A stretch of 64,000 nt of DNA. Origin: Cytospora piceicola. Its lineage: Eukaryota; Ascomycota; Sordariomycetes; Diaporthales; Cytosporaceae. A program made the translations under genes and the position numbers. The notes under the pieces were generated by a model. It was not told where the DNA came from, did no database searches, and saw nothing but the letters and a program-made list of their open reading frames with translations. Position 1 is the first letter of the stretch. Each line of letters opens with the position of its first letter. The stretch spans positions 1 to 64,000 of the forward strand of contig JALQBC010000028.1 in NCBI GenBank assembly GCA_023375675.1, read 5' to 3'. Shown here piece by piece: positions 11,301-22,000 of this stretch.

Positions 11301-14300
11301 ATTTGATTTATCAGCCGCCAGGTGGTAACTCCGTCTTACAGCTTTCGCGCGCCCACCTCTAACCATGGACTATCACCAACAGCAGCCACAAGTTTATGTA
11401 TGAAGCCAAATCAAGAAAAGGTGTGTGAGACATGTAGTCCCAACATACAGTATATGTCTTAGGATCTTACTCAGCCGCCACTTGACTTCCAAGTTACATT
11501 TTACCCCAATGCCTACTCCGTACCCACAGGATTGATCGGCAACGCAGTCATCACACACTTTATTTTCACGAGGAAAAGCAAGCAGGCACCCAGGTATCGA
11601 GGCTGACGAGACGCCAACACATCATGACAGACCTCATGTGGGTCACAATAACCCTCGCGAGGTACCAGGAGTACCAAAGAAGGACTCGCCTTGCGTTATC
11701 ATGAAGACACGACCCACACGACCTGCAAGGCACACCTGGGTGGGTTGCACACCTTAAGAGATGGACCCAATGACGCCTTTTGGATCACCTTGACCGACTT
11801 GACTGACCTGACCGACCTCTCCGTCTCCGAGGCCGGCTCCACTGTACGCACGGCCTGATGGTTCACCACGAAAGCTCCCAGCGTCTCGGTATGTGGCTGG
11901 CAGGAGCCTTAAGCGCAGCCTGATATCTATGGGGCATTGCTGCCCGTGCATTTGGCATGTGGTGACCGCAAGTGGAGCGGGCGCTTGACAGGTGGGAGCC
12001 ACGGAAAGTCTCGGAGACCTCGGACCACCTCACGACCGCGGCTAGTCACGGCCAACCCGGAAACCGAGCTGTCGGGTTCTACATACAATATCAACAAAAG
12101 CAAAGAGAGGGCAAGCGACAAGGTGCGTGCTCCGGAGGAATCGCTATGTGGCTAACAGCGAAGTGTCACAAGGCTAGCCGAAGCCGGAACCCAATTTGAA
12201 TCACCCAGGAGAGGGCCTGCTGACAGGCACAGCGAGCTCTGCAAGATACACAACCATTATAGAATAGAGTGTCTATGCGCTCATGTATTCCCGGATCGAG
12301 TAATGTTGATGTAACACACAAGCTGCAAACCCCCAGAAGCTTCCCTGTGGCTTGGTCCAGTCGGTACCTGATATAAGCAACACCATCAGTCGATGGTGTG
12401 GCCACTGCCAGGCACGGATGCGGATTACACGAGCCCGCGGGTTACGAGAAGCCACAGTACCCGAGACCACGGCTTCTTGATATCCCGATCATAAGACCAT
12501 TGTTCGATGAACATATGCTTTTGCGACATATCATCAGCCATCACTGGGAAGAGCATATTTCTGGGTTTGGAGAGATGGAGCAGGGATCAGGTTCAGTGCC
12601 ATAAGGCTAGCAGCTGAATACCGTACATGGCACTTGAGAACTAGAATGCTGCCGGATCGAGGTGCTGGCTAGCGTGAGCTGCTATGGGAACGGGACAATA
12701 TCCAAGTATTTCGTCTCGAGAAAGTGATGCCGAGGCCGAGCAAACTTTCTCCATTGTCAACAAGGATACGCGCCGGCATTTCGGTGTGGAGGTACTCGGC
12801 ACTGAGAAATCAATGATGCACACGTCCATTTCGACTGCCGGATAACATCATACAGTCGCCTTGCCTCCAGGGCTGTTTATTTCATCGGGATTTATGTGTA
12901 GACGAGAATAACACGAACAAGCCACATGATATCTCGTCTCCACCATATTAAGCCTTCAATACTAAGTTTGAAGTTTAGAGTTGAGTTTGGCCAAGGCTGA
13001 TGCCGGCAAGTCCCATGAGAATACGGTTTCACAGCGATGCCATGAACAAAAATCCGCCGGCGTTTCCAGGTGAACCAGGTCGATTTGGGACGAGCACGGA
13101 GATTATAGCGGCCTTTGGAGGCCCGCCTGCTGCGTACAAGGCCGTATATACATCCATACATGCATGTAGTGTAGTACATATATCAGGCAAGGCTAGGCAA
13201 GGCTGAGCAAAGCGGTCAAACTCTCACCCCTTCTCCACACATCGTCTGGGGAAGGCCCTGGAAGAAAACAAAGTTACCCCAAAATAAAAATCTTTCTGAC
13301 GGCAACAAGCTCAACTCTTCTCGAGCCCGACGGCAGGTCCGGAGGCCCGACGACGTTCAACCATGCGGATCTGACCTTGGAGTGGACCGTATGTGGACGT
13401 TTGTGGACGTTTGTGGACGTTTGTGGGGTTACAAATCGTTCTATGGAAAATTCCATGGGTGGAGCAGTATCTCCGTCATCAGAAAATATTGCCAGGTTTC
13501 CCCAACCATCGACCTGAAGGGCTTCCCGTGCAGGTGCCGTGGTACAGTGTAGACGGCGCTGACACGGGACCCCGTGGGCTGGCAATTGGCTAGGAGGAGT
13601 CATTGTCTTTCAAACGTTGCCTGTGCGGTAGTGGGTAGGGTGAGAAGAATCCACATGTACAAAATTGTGACTGCCGTTTGACATTGGGTGATGACAAGTC
13701 GGGGTAAGGGTAGGAAAAAAAAAAACCGAAAAAAAAAACCCAGGCAGTTGGGAGGGGCTGTTAGGCAGCGCGTTGTTGTCAAGAGAAAAGGCGCCATTCG
13801 CGGCGGCCTTATCTTCTACTAAAATTTTGGCCATGAAAGAAAGTACTTACCGTAAGCGATTGATGGCCGTGAGGGTCGCGGGATGTGGCCGACGAGGTTG
13901 AAAATTTGTTGGCGGCCGACCGACCGCTATTTCGGACTTGGGGATTACGCTGATGACCCTTCAATAATCCAAGCGGTTAATCATTGGGATACGGCAATGG
14001 CATTGTTTCAGCGGCCATATCCAGAATTTGTTGTTTGTTTTCGGCCTCTCTATTATCATCAGCCTTCCCTATGTGCAAGTGTCCTTTGGGGGGGTATTAT
14101 GGGTTAGATTAGGAGGTTGGTTCTGGGGGGAGAAGGGGGCGTAAGCTGGTACTTTTGGCACACCTGCACACACTGCCCAGGTGCTGCAAGTGGTTTTTTC
14201 GGTAATAACGAGATTGTGCGACTCCAGACTATCTCTCATCTCACCAGGCAAGGGGCTGAAGGTCCTTGTCCTTGGCAATGAACAGGGGGGGTTCCAGAGC

Positions 14301-14700
14301 AACCTGTTTCATTTTGACGGCGATCTAGGTACTGTGTACGCAGCCGGCACACGCATGGACCGCACAGATGACATGTACACATTACAGTGTGTGTACCTTG
14401 TACCTCTAGCCACTAGCCAGAGCCTTTCGCTGCGTCACCGCCATGTTTCTTAGCATGCTCTTATTTTTGTCTCTCGTTCCTGGCCCCGTTCCAAATGACT
14501 GTCAGGCAGGGATGGTGCGGTTACAGCGGTACAAACGGCTGAGGTACCTCTGGCCATCGTACCAAGAAGCCTGCTCTTTTCCCTCCCTTGCAAGTTGCGA
14601 CAGGGCCAATTGACAGGCTGGGACCCTGCAACCTCACAACCCTGTCCACGCCTGAAGCCGCTTTTTCCTCTTCGTCTTCTCGAAATGACGGCCAACCTTG
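5386..14700. other. 9.3 kb gene-poor interval
   Basis: No reading frame longer than about 130 codons that looks protein-like, no splice-linked exons with recognisable motifs, and no rRNA or convincing tRNA. GC content is normal, so this is not RIP-destroyed DNA. Isolated donor-like ACTTAC sites (for example 6381-6386, 13845-13850) hint at spliced non-coding RNA on the minus strand, but nothing decides it. Simple features inside are a T run near 9766-9779, a tandem 10-mer at 13391-13427, A runs near 13716-13738, and a 20-odd bp motif shared by 10882 and 11863. Confidence 0.55.
13391..13427. repeat. Short tandem repeat, TTGTGGACGT units
   Basis: Nearly four copies of a 10 bp unit TTGTGGACGT in a row. 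No coding context. Confidence 0.85.
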
Positions 14701-14726
14701 GGAATCGAGTGCGTTGCGGATGCAAT

Positions 14727-14735
14727 TATAATAAG
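14727..14735 (+). promoter_or_regulatory. TATA-like box of the microprotein transcript
   Basis: TATAATAAG sits 40-50 bp before a long CT/CA-rich stretch typical of fungal 5' leaders, which starts near 14760 and runs to the ATG at 14977. Position and context fit a core promoter. Confidence 0.5.
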
Positions 14736-14976
14736 GGCCCGCCCTCCCTCCTCTGTCCAACTTACCATCTCACTATCAATCTCCATCATCAGCTCAAACA
14801 TCATCCACAACACATTCAGTTGTTCCTGCTTTAAGCTTCAAACAAGACTCTCAACCATCAACAACCCAAAACAACCAACAAGTGCTCCACCTGCTCATCA
14901 ACCGGCTACTTTTCCAACCACAACAGCCTCGTCTTAAATCTACCATCACCACCAAAATCTTTCAGTCACATTCGCA

Positions 14977-15087
14977 ATGGCCGCCTTCAACAACATGTCT
15001 TCTCTCGAGCAGCGCCCTTCTCAGCTGCCTCCTTGCCCTGGCCCTCCTCCCAGCCGGCCTCTGCCTCCTCTGCCCAAGTCTGGCTAA
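14977..15087 (+). CDS. 36-residue proline-rich microprotein
   Basis: ATG at 14977 in good context (TTCGCAATGGCC) opens a 36-codon frame ending in TAA at 15085. It starts MAAFNNMSSLEQRPSQLPP and ends with a proline-rich tail containing RPLPPLP, the textbook class I SH3-domain ligand (R-x-x-P-x-x-P). The frame follows a pyrimidine/CA-rich leader of about 200 nt with a TATA-like box upstream, and is followed by about 750 nt ending in an AATAAA at 15838, so it looks like the only early ORF of a 1.1 kb mRNA. An alternative later frame (65 codons, 15226-15423) has no recognisable features. I do not recognise a family. The transcript is better supported than the protein. Confidence 0.5.
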   Translation: MAAFNNMSSLEQRPSQLPPCPGPPPSRPLPPLPKSG

Positions 15088-15837
15088 GTGACTCGCAGTC
15101 GCAAAGCAACTTCCGGCTCGGCATCACCAACCATCGGAATCAGAAAATTGAACCTTAAACCAACGACAAGCTGAAGACATCCTCAGCCACTGTCACACAC
15201 ACACATCACACATCACATCACATGGATGCGCAATCATGAGCCCACTCTAGCTGCATACAGCCGAGAAGGGCGCGCAATCCTGTGCATCTGGTCCAACTCT
15301 CGGACCGAACCTGCGAGGAAGGCAGTCCATAAGGACGGCAGCCTCGCCGGAGGGCATCACATGGAACCGGGTCCGCGCCATCGCGCCGCCTTGGGGTTTC
15401 ACGACAGACTGCACATCAGCTGAAACAATCGTTTATCAACCACCAATCGCTACCGACCACTCCACAAACAAGCACTCCACATCATCAACACCATCGCTAC
15501 CTTTGGTGCCTCCCAGAGAGCTGGCTCAATGGGACAACAAAAAACAACATCCTGCCACCTCAGCCTTCCAATATGGGACGCTCCTGTACCACCACACCAA
15601 TTACACACTTTTTAATTCCACATCATTGGGGAAGCGGGGTTTCAGGTCTTAAGGAGGACGGGTTTTCTATCTTTTGCATTGTATCACCACACAGCATTTA
15701 CGGCGTCGTTGCAAGAAGGAGGCGGGTAGTCATTGATGATACCCCCCTAGGGAAGAGAGGCTTTGACTCTTTACGATTTGGACCTGAGTTATGGACTCAG
15801 ACACGAAATGGAATTTACATCTTGGGGAAAGATTATG

Positions 15838-15843
15838 AATAAA
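15838..15843 (+). terminator. Polyadenylation signal AATAAA
   Basis: Canonical AATAAA about 750 nt after the microprotein stop. It is the natural 3' end of the transcript that starts near 14760. Confidence 0.4.
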
Positions 15844-17639
15844 GCATGAGGGCATGGGGCATTTTGGCAGGGGAACTTTGGGATCTCTTACTAGAAGACA
15901 CGAATTACACAAAAAACATTGAATGATCATAAATTCTTCTATCACTTGCATGTTCTCGACCTCTATCCAATCGCAAGTGTTTCCCTGTAACATCCGCTGC
16001 CAACATCGAATCACCAACCTCTGCACACCCAGCCAGCCAGCCAGCCAGCCAGCCAACACAGCTGTCAGCCTTGCTGCTATGCAGGTGACATGTACGATGG
16101 ACCAGTACCAAGCACGCATGCCGCTGCAGAACCGACTTTGGTGCTGCGACAGACTGTTCAGCTGCTGTGCCTCCCGTAGCACCTGGCACGCCAAACTTAG
16201 AAGTCGGCCAGAATTATGACGCGCGCATCAGAGACATGCAATATACAAGACCAGGACCGAACTGTAGTGTTCCAAGGTTGTAGCATTGGCGAGCGGCCGC
16301 CCCCAAGGGCCAGAGAGAAGAAGCAACGCAATCCTCCTTCGGAAGAGGCAACCGATCATCTGGCCTGATGGGCCAGTAATACACCTTGAAATTAATTACA
16401 ATGAGGCACGCACGACATGATCTCGGCGGGGTTTCCAAGTAAATTGTGGGCAGATGTCGAAACTCGTCAAACAAGGAAATGCAAGACCAAAGCCCGGTCC
16501 CGAACCCCATCTCTTGGTTTGGTACGTATGTACTTGTCACGCACATACCTAGGTACTGTAGTTACATGTGTGATCAATCATACATACATAGTATATGATC
16601 AATGTATACGTACAAGAAACTAGGTATGTATGCGTCCCGGCTGCAACCGTATGCCCAGCGGTGATGGGGACGACGAATCGAGCGCGCCAATGGCTGAGTG
16701 GGGAATCTACTTGAAACTTGCTCGGCTCCGAGGGCCGAGGGAGAATCCGTGTTCGTATGTACATCGGTAGGCTATGGTGGTGTTCGCTTTTTTTCCGAAA
16801 TGGAACGCCCCCCATCTTGGACGGGGCACGGTAGCATCCCCAACGACACGCATGCCAGCCTCGTACTAGCCTTGTCCACAACCGAAAAAGAGGTAAGTCC
16901 TCGGATAACTCGTGCGCGCGTGATGATCTGATGGGGTTCCACTTTGGCTGGGTGCCAACGAACGCGCGAGAGAGATTTTTTTTTTCTGGCCCTTTCCCTC
17001 CCTCCTCTTACCTATCCCGCATTAGGACCGCTGCTACTGGGTGGCATTGTCATCATCGACAACAACAAAGAGTGTCATCTCAACAAGTTGGAAGAAAGGG
17101 AAAATCGGGGCTTTGCGCATGAGCAACAAATGTCGATCCGCTGTTGCGGAGCGGTTGCGAGAGGTCACTCACCACAATTCGAGACTCCGCCTGATTCGGT
17201 TTGTGTTGCGAATAATATGGATATGTAGGGCTGGGCTATAGGTAGGGGTTTTCGATGTTGGTAGAATGTTGGTTGAGTGCCGGCAAACCATGACACCGAA
17301 TATGGTATAGGGAGAGGACAAGGTGAAGGTTGCGAGCATACTCACTTAGGTAAATACCCGGAGGCACAGACTGCTTCGAGGCTCGATCGCGACGTTGACG
17401 TTGATGTTGGACAGGGTGATTGCTGATTGCCTCAGGACTGAGGCTTTTGGTCGACATCGAACGGGCAAACCCCAGAAAACAAAAGATGGGCCCCAAGACG
17501 TGTGTGGACTCCGTGTCGTATACAGTACAGCACTGCATACAAGCAGTCGCAGTATCGTCAGGTTGTGCATAACAAATCTGAGGGAGATTTCCAAGCCGAG
17601 GATCACTCCATCGCCCTGAAACCGCTAGAGATCAGATCA

Positions 17640-17790
17640 TGATAAGAGTACTTGAGTACATATATACCAGTATACCTGTATACCTACCTAGGTGCCTAGG
17701 TACCTAGGTAGGTATATGGGTGCCCAGGTGGTACAGGATGTTGTATGCACTTACATACATACATACGTAGGTATCTAGGTAAGTACAGTA
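17640..17790. repeat. ACCTAGGTACCTAGGT palindromic microsatellite
   Basis: Dense run of self-complementary TACCTAGGTA and TACATACA units. Similar units recur at about 16530-16640, 18520-18600, 44875-45015, 48140-48225 and 63605-63640, always between genes. Confidence 0.8.
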
Positions 17791-17875
17791 GTAAGGTATG
17801 AGATTCTAGGGTAAGAGTCTAGGGTGCTCGGGAAACAATCCAGCTAGGTGATACTGGGAGAACAATGTGACGACT

Positions 17876-17923
17876 GGACAAGGAGACCACAGGACAAGGA
17901 GACCACAGGACAAGGAGACCACA
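17876..17923. repeat. Three copies of a 16 bp unit
   Basis: GGACAAGGAGACCACA repeated three times without mismatch, followed by a partial unit. Confidence 0.9.
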
Positions 17924-18210
17924 GGAGGGAGAGTGATCATGCAGGATTGGATCTGTTAATCTTAATAGAGAGAACAATCCATACAGACCAAACGGTTTTG
18001 TCTTGTTTCCCCTGGCACTTTGCCGGATTGGGTTTTGACGGCAGGGAAAGAATGGGCACCAGAAGGTGGCCTGGTGGCGTTTACACCACAAGGAGTAAGG
18101 ACCTGGAAGAAGGAATAAAGCTTAAGCCGCCACACACTATTCCGTACGTAGTATTAGTGTTAGTGTACCGAGGTAGTCCTGGTAGTGTACCCTACAGTAG
18201 GGTACTGTAG

Positions 18211-18230
18211 TCAGTCAGTCAGTCAGTCAG
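18211..18230. repeat. TCAG tetranucleotide repeat
   Basis: Five TCAG units flanked on both sides by TACTGTAG. Confidence 0.9.
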
Positions 18231-18845
18231 TGTACTGTAGTATAATGCGGTCCAGGGCGAACAGCGGTGCTCGGGCCAGCTCGGCCCTACCCAAAAGTAA
18301 GTGGCCACGTGCACCCGCCACCTCAACCACCTGCCACACCTACAGACCGAATCTGCCTCCAGCAGCAGTCTGCCAGTCAGTCACCCAGTCACCCACTTAG
18401 TCAGTCACCCAGTCAGCCACCTTCTCCGTCTTTATCCCCAAAGAACTGGGTCCGTTTCAACTTTTGGCAATCCCCCTCGGCGATATGCGAAGACTCACAA
18501 GATTCTTTACCTGTCCAGTATACCTAGGTAGTGTATGCTACCTACCTAGATATTCAGGTACTGTCTACTGCATACCTACCCAGGTACATAGTAGATACGT
18601 CACGTCTGACTGACCAATCAATCCACAGTTTTCATCCTTGTCTGCCTGCCTTCTTTGACTCCTTCCATTTCGCCTTCTTCGCACCTGCGTCCCCGACTCC
18701 GCGAACACAATGGCCGTGCGTGCGTGCGTGCGTGCGTGCGTGCTCAGCTCTTCATCTCTTCAACTACCGGTATTGGTTGGTCAGTTGGTCAAGCTCTTGA
18801 GTCTAGCCCGAGTCGATCTAGATCGTGCACCATATGCACCTGTCA

Positions 18846-18850
18846 ATTAC
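18846..18850. repeat. 5 bp target site duplication ATTAC (left)
   Basis: ATTAC directly precedes the left LTR and is repeated at 25197-25201 directly after the right LTR, the mark of LTR-retrotransposon integration. Confidence 0.9.
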
Positions 18851-19016
18851 TGTCACACGTAATATGTACTCGATTAATGTGTTAATGTATTGTCTCGTAC
18901 CCCGCTTGCTCGGGTACGCTAATTTCTATATTAAATATATCCCGAAGTTAATTATATAACTTATTTATTTATACAGACCGAGGTATTTCTATAAAAACCC
19001 CTGCTGTCGTCTAATA
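18851..19016. repeat. Left LTR, 166 bp
   Basis: Begins TGTCACACG and ends GTCTAATA. It aligns without gaps to 25031-25196. About 23 differences, all transitions. In the outer (left) half this copy keeps the C/G bases; in its inner half it carries T/A. Confidence 0.92.
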
Positions 19017-22000
19017 TACCCTTTAAAAGAAGCTATCTATAGATAGGTTTTTTTATATAAACCTTTTTCTTAAAGTATTAACCCTTATAAAAAGGTAAGG
19101 TAAGTAAAGCCTATTATAGCTATATAGCTAACTATATTTAGTAATATCGCCTATAAAACGCGCTTCTTTTCCTTTTATTTATTATTACGTAGTTATTACT
19201 ACTACTACTACTATTATAGTAATAGTAGTAATAATAACTAATAAAGCTTTAATAGTTCTTTTTATACGTTTCTTTTTAATCGTTTATATAATACTTTTTT
19301 ATTTTAAAGAAAAGGTAGCCGAGATAACTAACGATATATTTTAAGCTAAGCTTAGCTTTAGTTTAAAATAAACTATTTCCGTATATCTTTTTATATCTTT
19401 ATTCTTTATATTCTTTTTAATTAATATATAGCTTAACGGTATTATCGTTTACTTAAACGATAATAATAACGATAAAGATAAAGATAAAGATAAGGATATA
19501 AACGTAAATAAAAACGAAAATAAAAATAAAAACGAAAATAAAAGTAAAAGTAAAGGTAAAGCCGGCGTAAAGCTTACTATAAGTACTTTTTCTATAGTTC
19601 CTCTTACTAAGTTATCTATTAATACTTTTATTTTAAAAAAATAAAAAGGTTAAAAGCTAATTATAGCCTTCGACTACTCTTTATACTCTATATATAATAC
19701 GATTTACCGGGATTTATATTATACTCTACCGGCGCTACGTTTACTAATAGGTATATTAAAGGTTTATAGACTTTTATTATAATTAAACTAAAGGTTATAT
19801 AAAAGCGTATACGTAGTACGTATAGGTTAGCTATATATACTTTTTATACCGGTTAGTATAAAGCTTAAGGTTTATACTTTTAATTCTTTTTATAAGAGAA
19901 TTCGAAAAGGCGTTTAAACCGATAAAGGTAAAGTAAAAGGGGTATATTATTATATATATACTTTTCTTATTAGTATTATAGCTATTAAAGCTATATAAAA
20001 GTAAAAAGCTTTTTTAAACCTTTACCTTTAATCGGTAATTTAACTATAAAGGAAAAGCTACCGACTTTAAGTATAGTAGTTTACTTAAAAATAATATAAT
20101 ATAATTTAAACGTTTTTATATATAAACCGGCGTATTTTATAACTTTCTTTTTCTCTTTAATTTCGTAATATATACTTCTATATATTTATATTAGATTAAT
20201 AGGTTTTTTAGCTTATTAATTATATCGTTTTTTAAGTTTTTTACTTTTTATTTTCGAATTTTATTCTCGATATTAACTAGTTTAAGTTAAATAATAAACT
20301 TCTAATAGCTAATAATAAAAAGTATTTTAGTTAGTTTATTAATAATTATATTTAAAGTATTAACGTAATTAATATATAAGTATCTTTATTAGACTTTTTA
20401 CTATAGCTAGTAATTATATATATTTATATAACGAAGTTTTATATTAAACTAGGTAATTTTTTTATTTACTAACCTAATTATTTATATATTATTATATTAT
20501 AGTTAAATAGTCTGTTAGTTAAACTAAACCTTTAGTTTTTATATAAGCCGATACTAAAAAAAGGCTTTTTTTAATACTTAAGTAAAAAAGAGTAACTTAG
20601 CTTTTATAATAAAGGTAGTTATAATATTTTACTTATTTACTTTCTATCCGATATATTTATTAAATAATCTTATTATATATACTTATAAACTTCGACGGTT
20701 TAAGCTATTATCGGTAAAAGACGAGTTACTTTATACTTTAAAAGAGTTTACTTTTTTTAATTTAAAAGCGAAAGCTAATATTTAAGTAAAATATATTAAA
20801 ACTCGGTTTACTACTTTATAATACTATAGTTTAAGATTAATATTAAACTATATAAGTTTAAATACTATAAAAGCTATATTTAGCCTTATAATTACTATTA
20901 TATATAGAATTAATCCGACTTTACATTAATATAAACAGGCTAATATAATAAATATTTAGTCCGGATATAATAATAGTTTTATTAAAGCTATTAGTATTTT
21001 ATATAAAGCTTATTACTATATCTACGTAAAAGACGATATTTTATTTATATAGTTTACTTAAAAGAGTTAAATCTTTTATATAGCTTTATCCCGAAGTATT
21101 ATAATACTTAAAAACTACTAAAAGTTATTTCCGCCTATAATTCTATATTATAACTTTAACTATTTAATAACTTCTTTAACTACTTTCTTATCTTTACTTT
21201 AATATATAATAATAATATTATTTATATAAAAGAAGATTAGTATATTACTTTATATAAAATAATAAGGTTTATAAAGAACTAAGGTAAAACCGATCTTTTT
21301 AAATATATAAGTAAGTTCTTTTTACTATAGTAATAAAAATTCTTTAAGTTTATAAAAGGCCTTTTTTAGTAGAAAAACTTACTTTAGCTTTCGATATCTT
21401 TATAATATATATATATAAATCTCTTTATTAAATAATATATTAACGAAGGTATTAACTATATTATATTAAATAAATTCGAAATCGAACTTAGCTATAATTA
21501 CTATTACTATTTTAAATAACTTTCTAATAAAGGTAGCTATATAAATTTCTTTTATATCGCTTTTTTATTATTAATTCTTTCGGATAACTAGCCGGGCTTT
21601 ATATTTAGTAAAGAACTTATACTTATTATATTTATAAATATATACCTATATATAGTCTAATAAAGTTTTTTTAGTTACTATACTTACTACTTTTTCTTTT
21701 TATAACTATATTTCCTTATAGCTTTAAAAATAATCTTTTTTTACTTACCTAAATAGGTCTTTATAAATATATTTATAACGTTTATAAAACGTTTTTAAAG
21801 CTAAAGGCAGTTTTTATTTATATATCTTCTGTTCTTTTTATAAACGATATAATATTATACCCGGATTTACGCTTTTTATCTTTTAAAATAACTTTTTTAT
21901 TTCTCTTTATATTATACTTTTTATAATAGTCTTCCTGTTTTACTATTTTAGTTAGTTTTATAGTTTTTTTATATTAAACGTTAAAATCTATAAATATACT

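Larger units (their letters stand above)
15860..18850. other. 3 kb repeat-speckled intergenic DNA
   Basis: No supported gene. It holds simple repeats: AGCC tandem near 16030-16052; palindromic ACCTAGGTA-type clusters at about 16530-16640, 17640-17790 and 18520-18600; a 16 bp triplicate at 17876; TCAG at 18211; GTGC near 18715-18742. A CT-rich run before the ATG at 18711 resembles a gene start, but the frame dissolves into the GTGC repeat and then hits the retrotransposon. Confidence 0.55.

Noticed and set aside
15730..16194. 154-codon minus-strand frame
   Set aside because: It runs antisense to the 3' part of the microprotein transcript and through an AGCC repeat (GWLAGWLAG); no domain.
20960..21110. 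YVKDDILF-like reading in the RIP-mutated element as a reverse transcriptase YxDD box
   Set aside because: An extra Lys breaks the motif, stops surround it, and the probable element orientation is the other strand.
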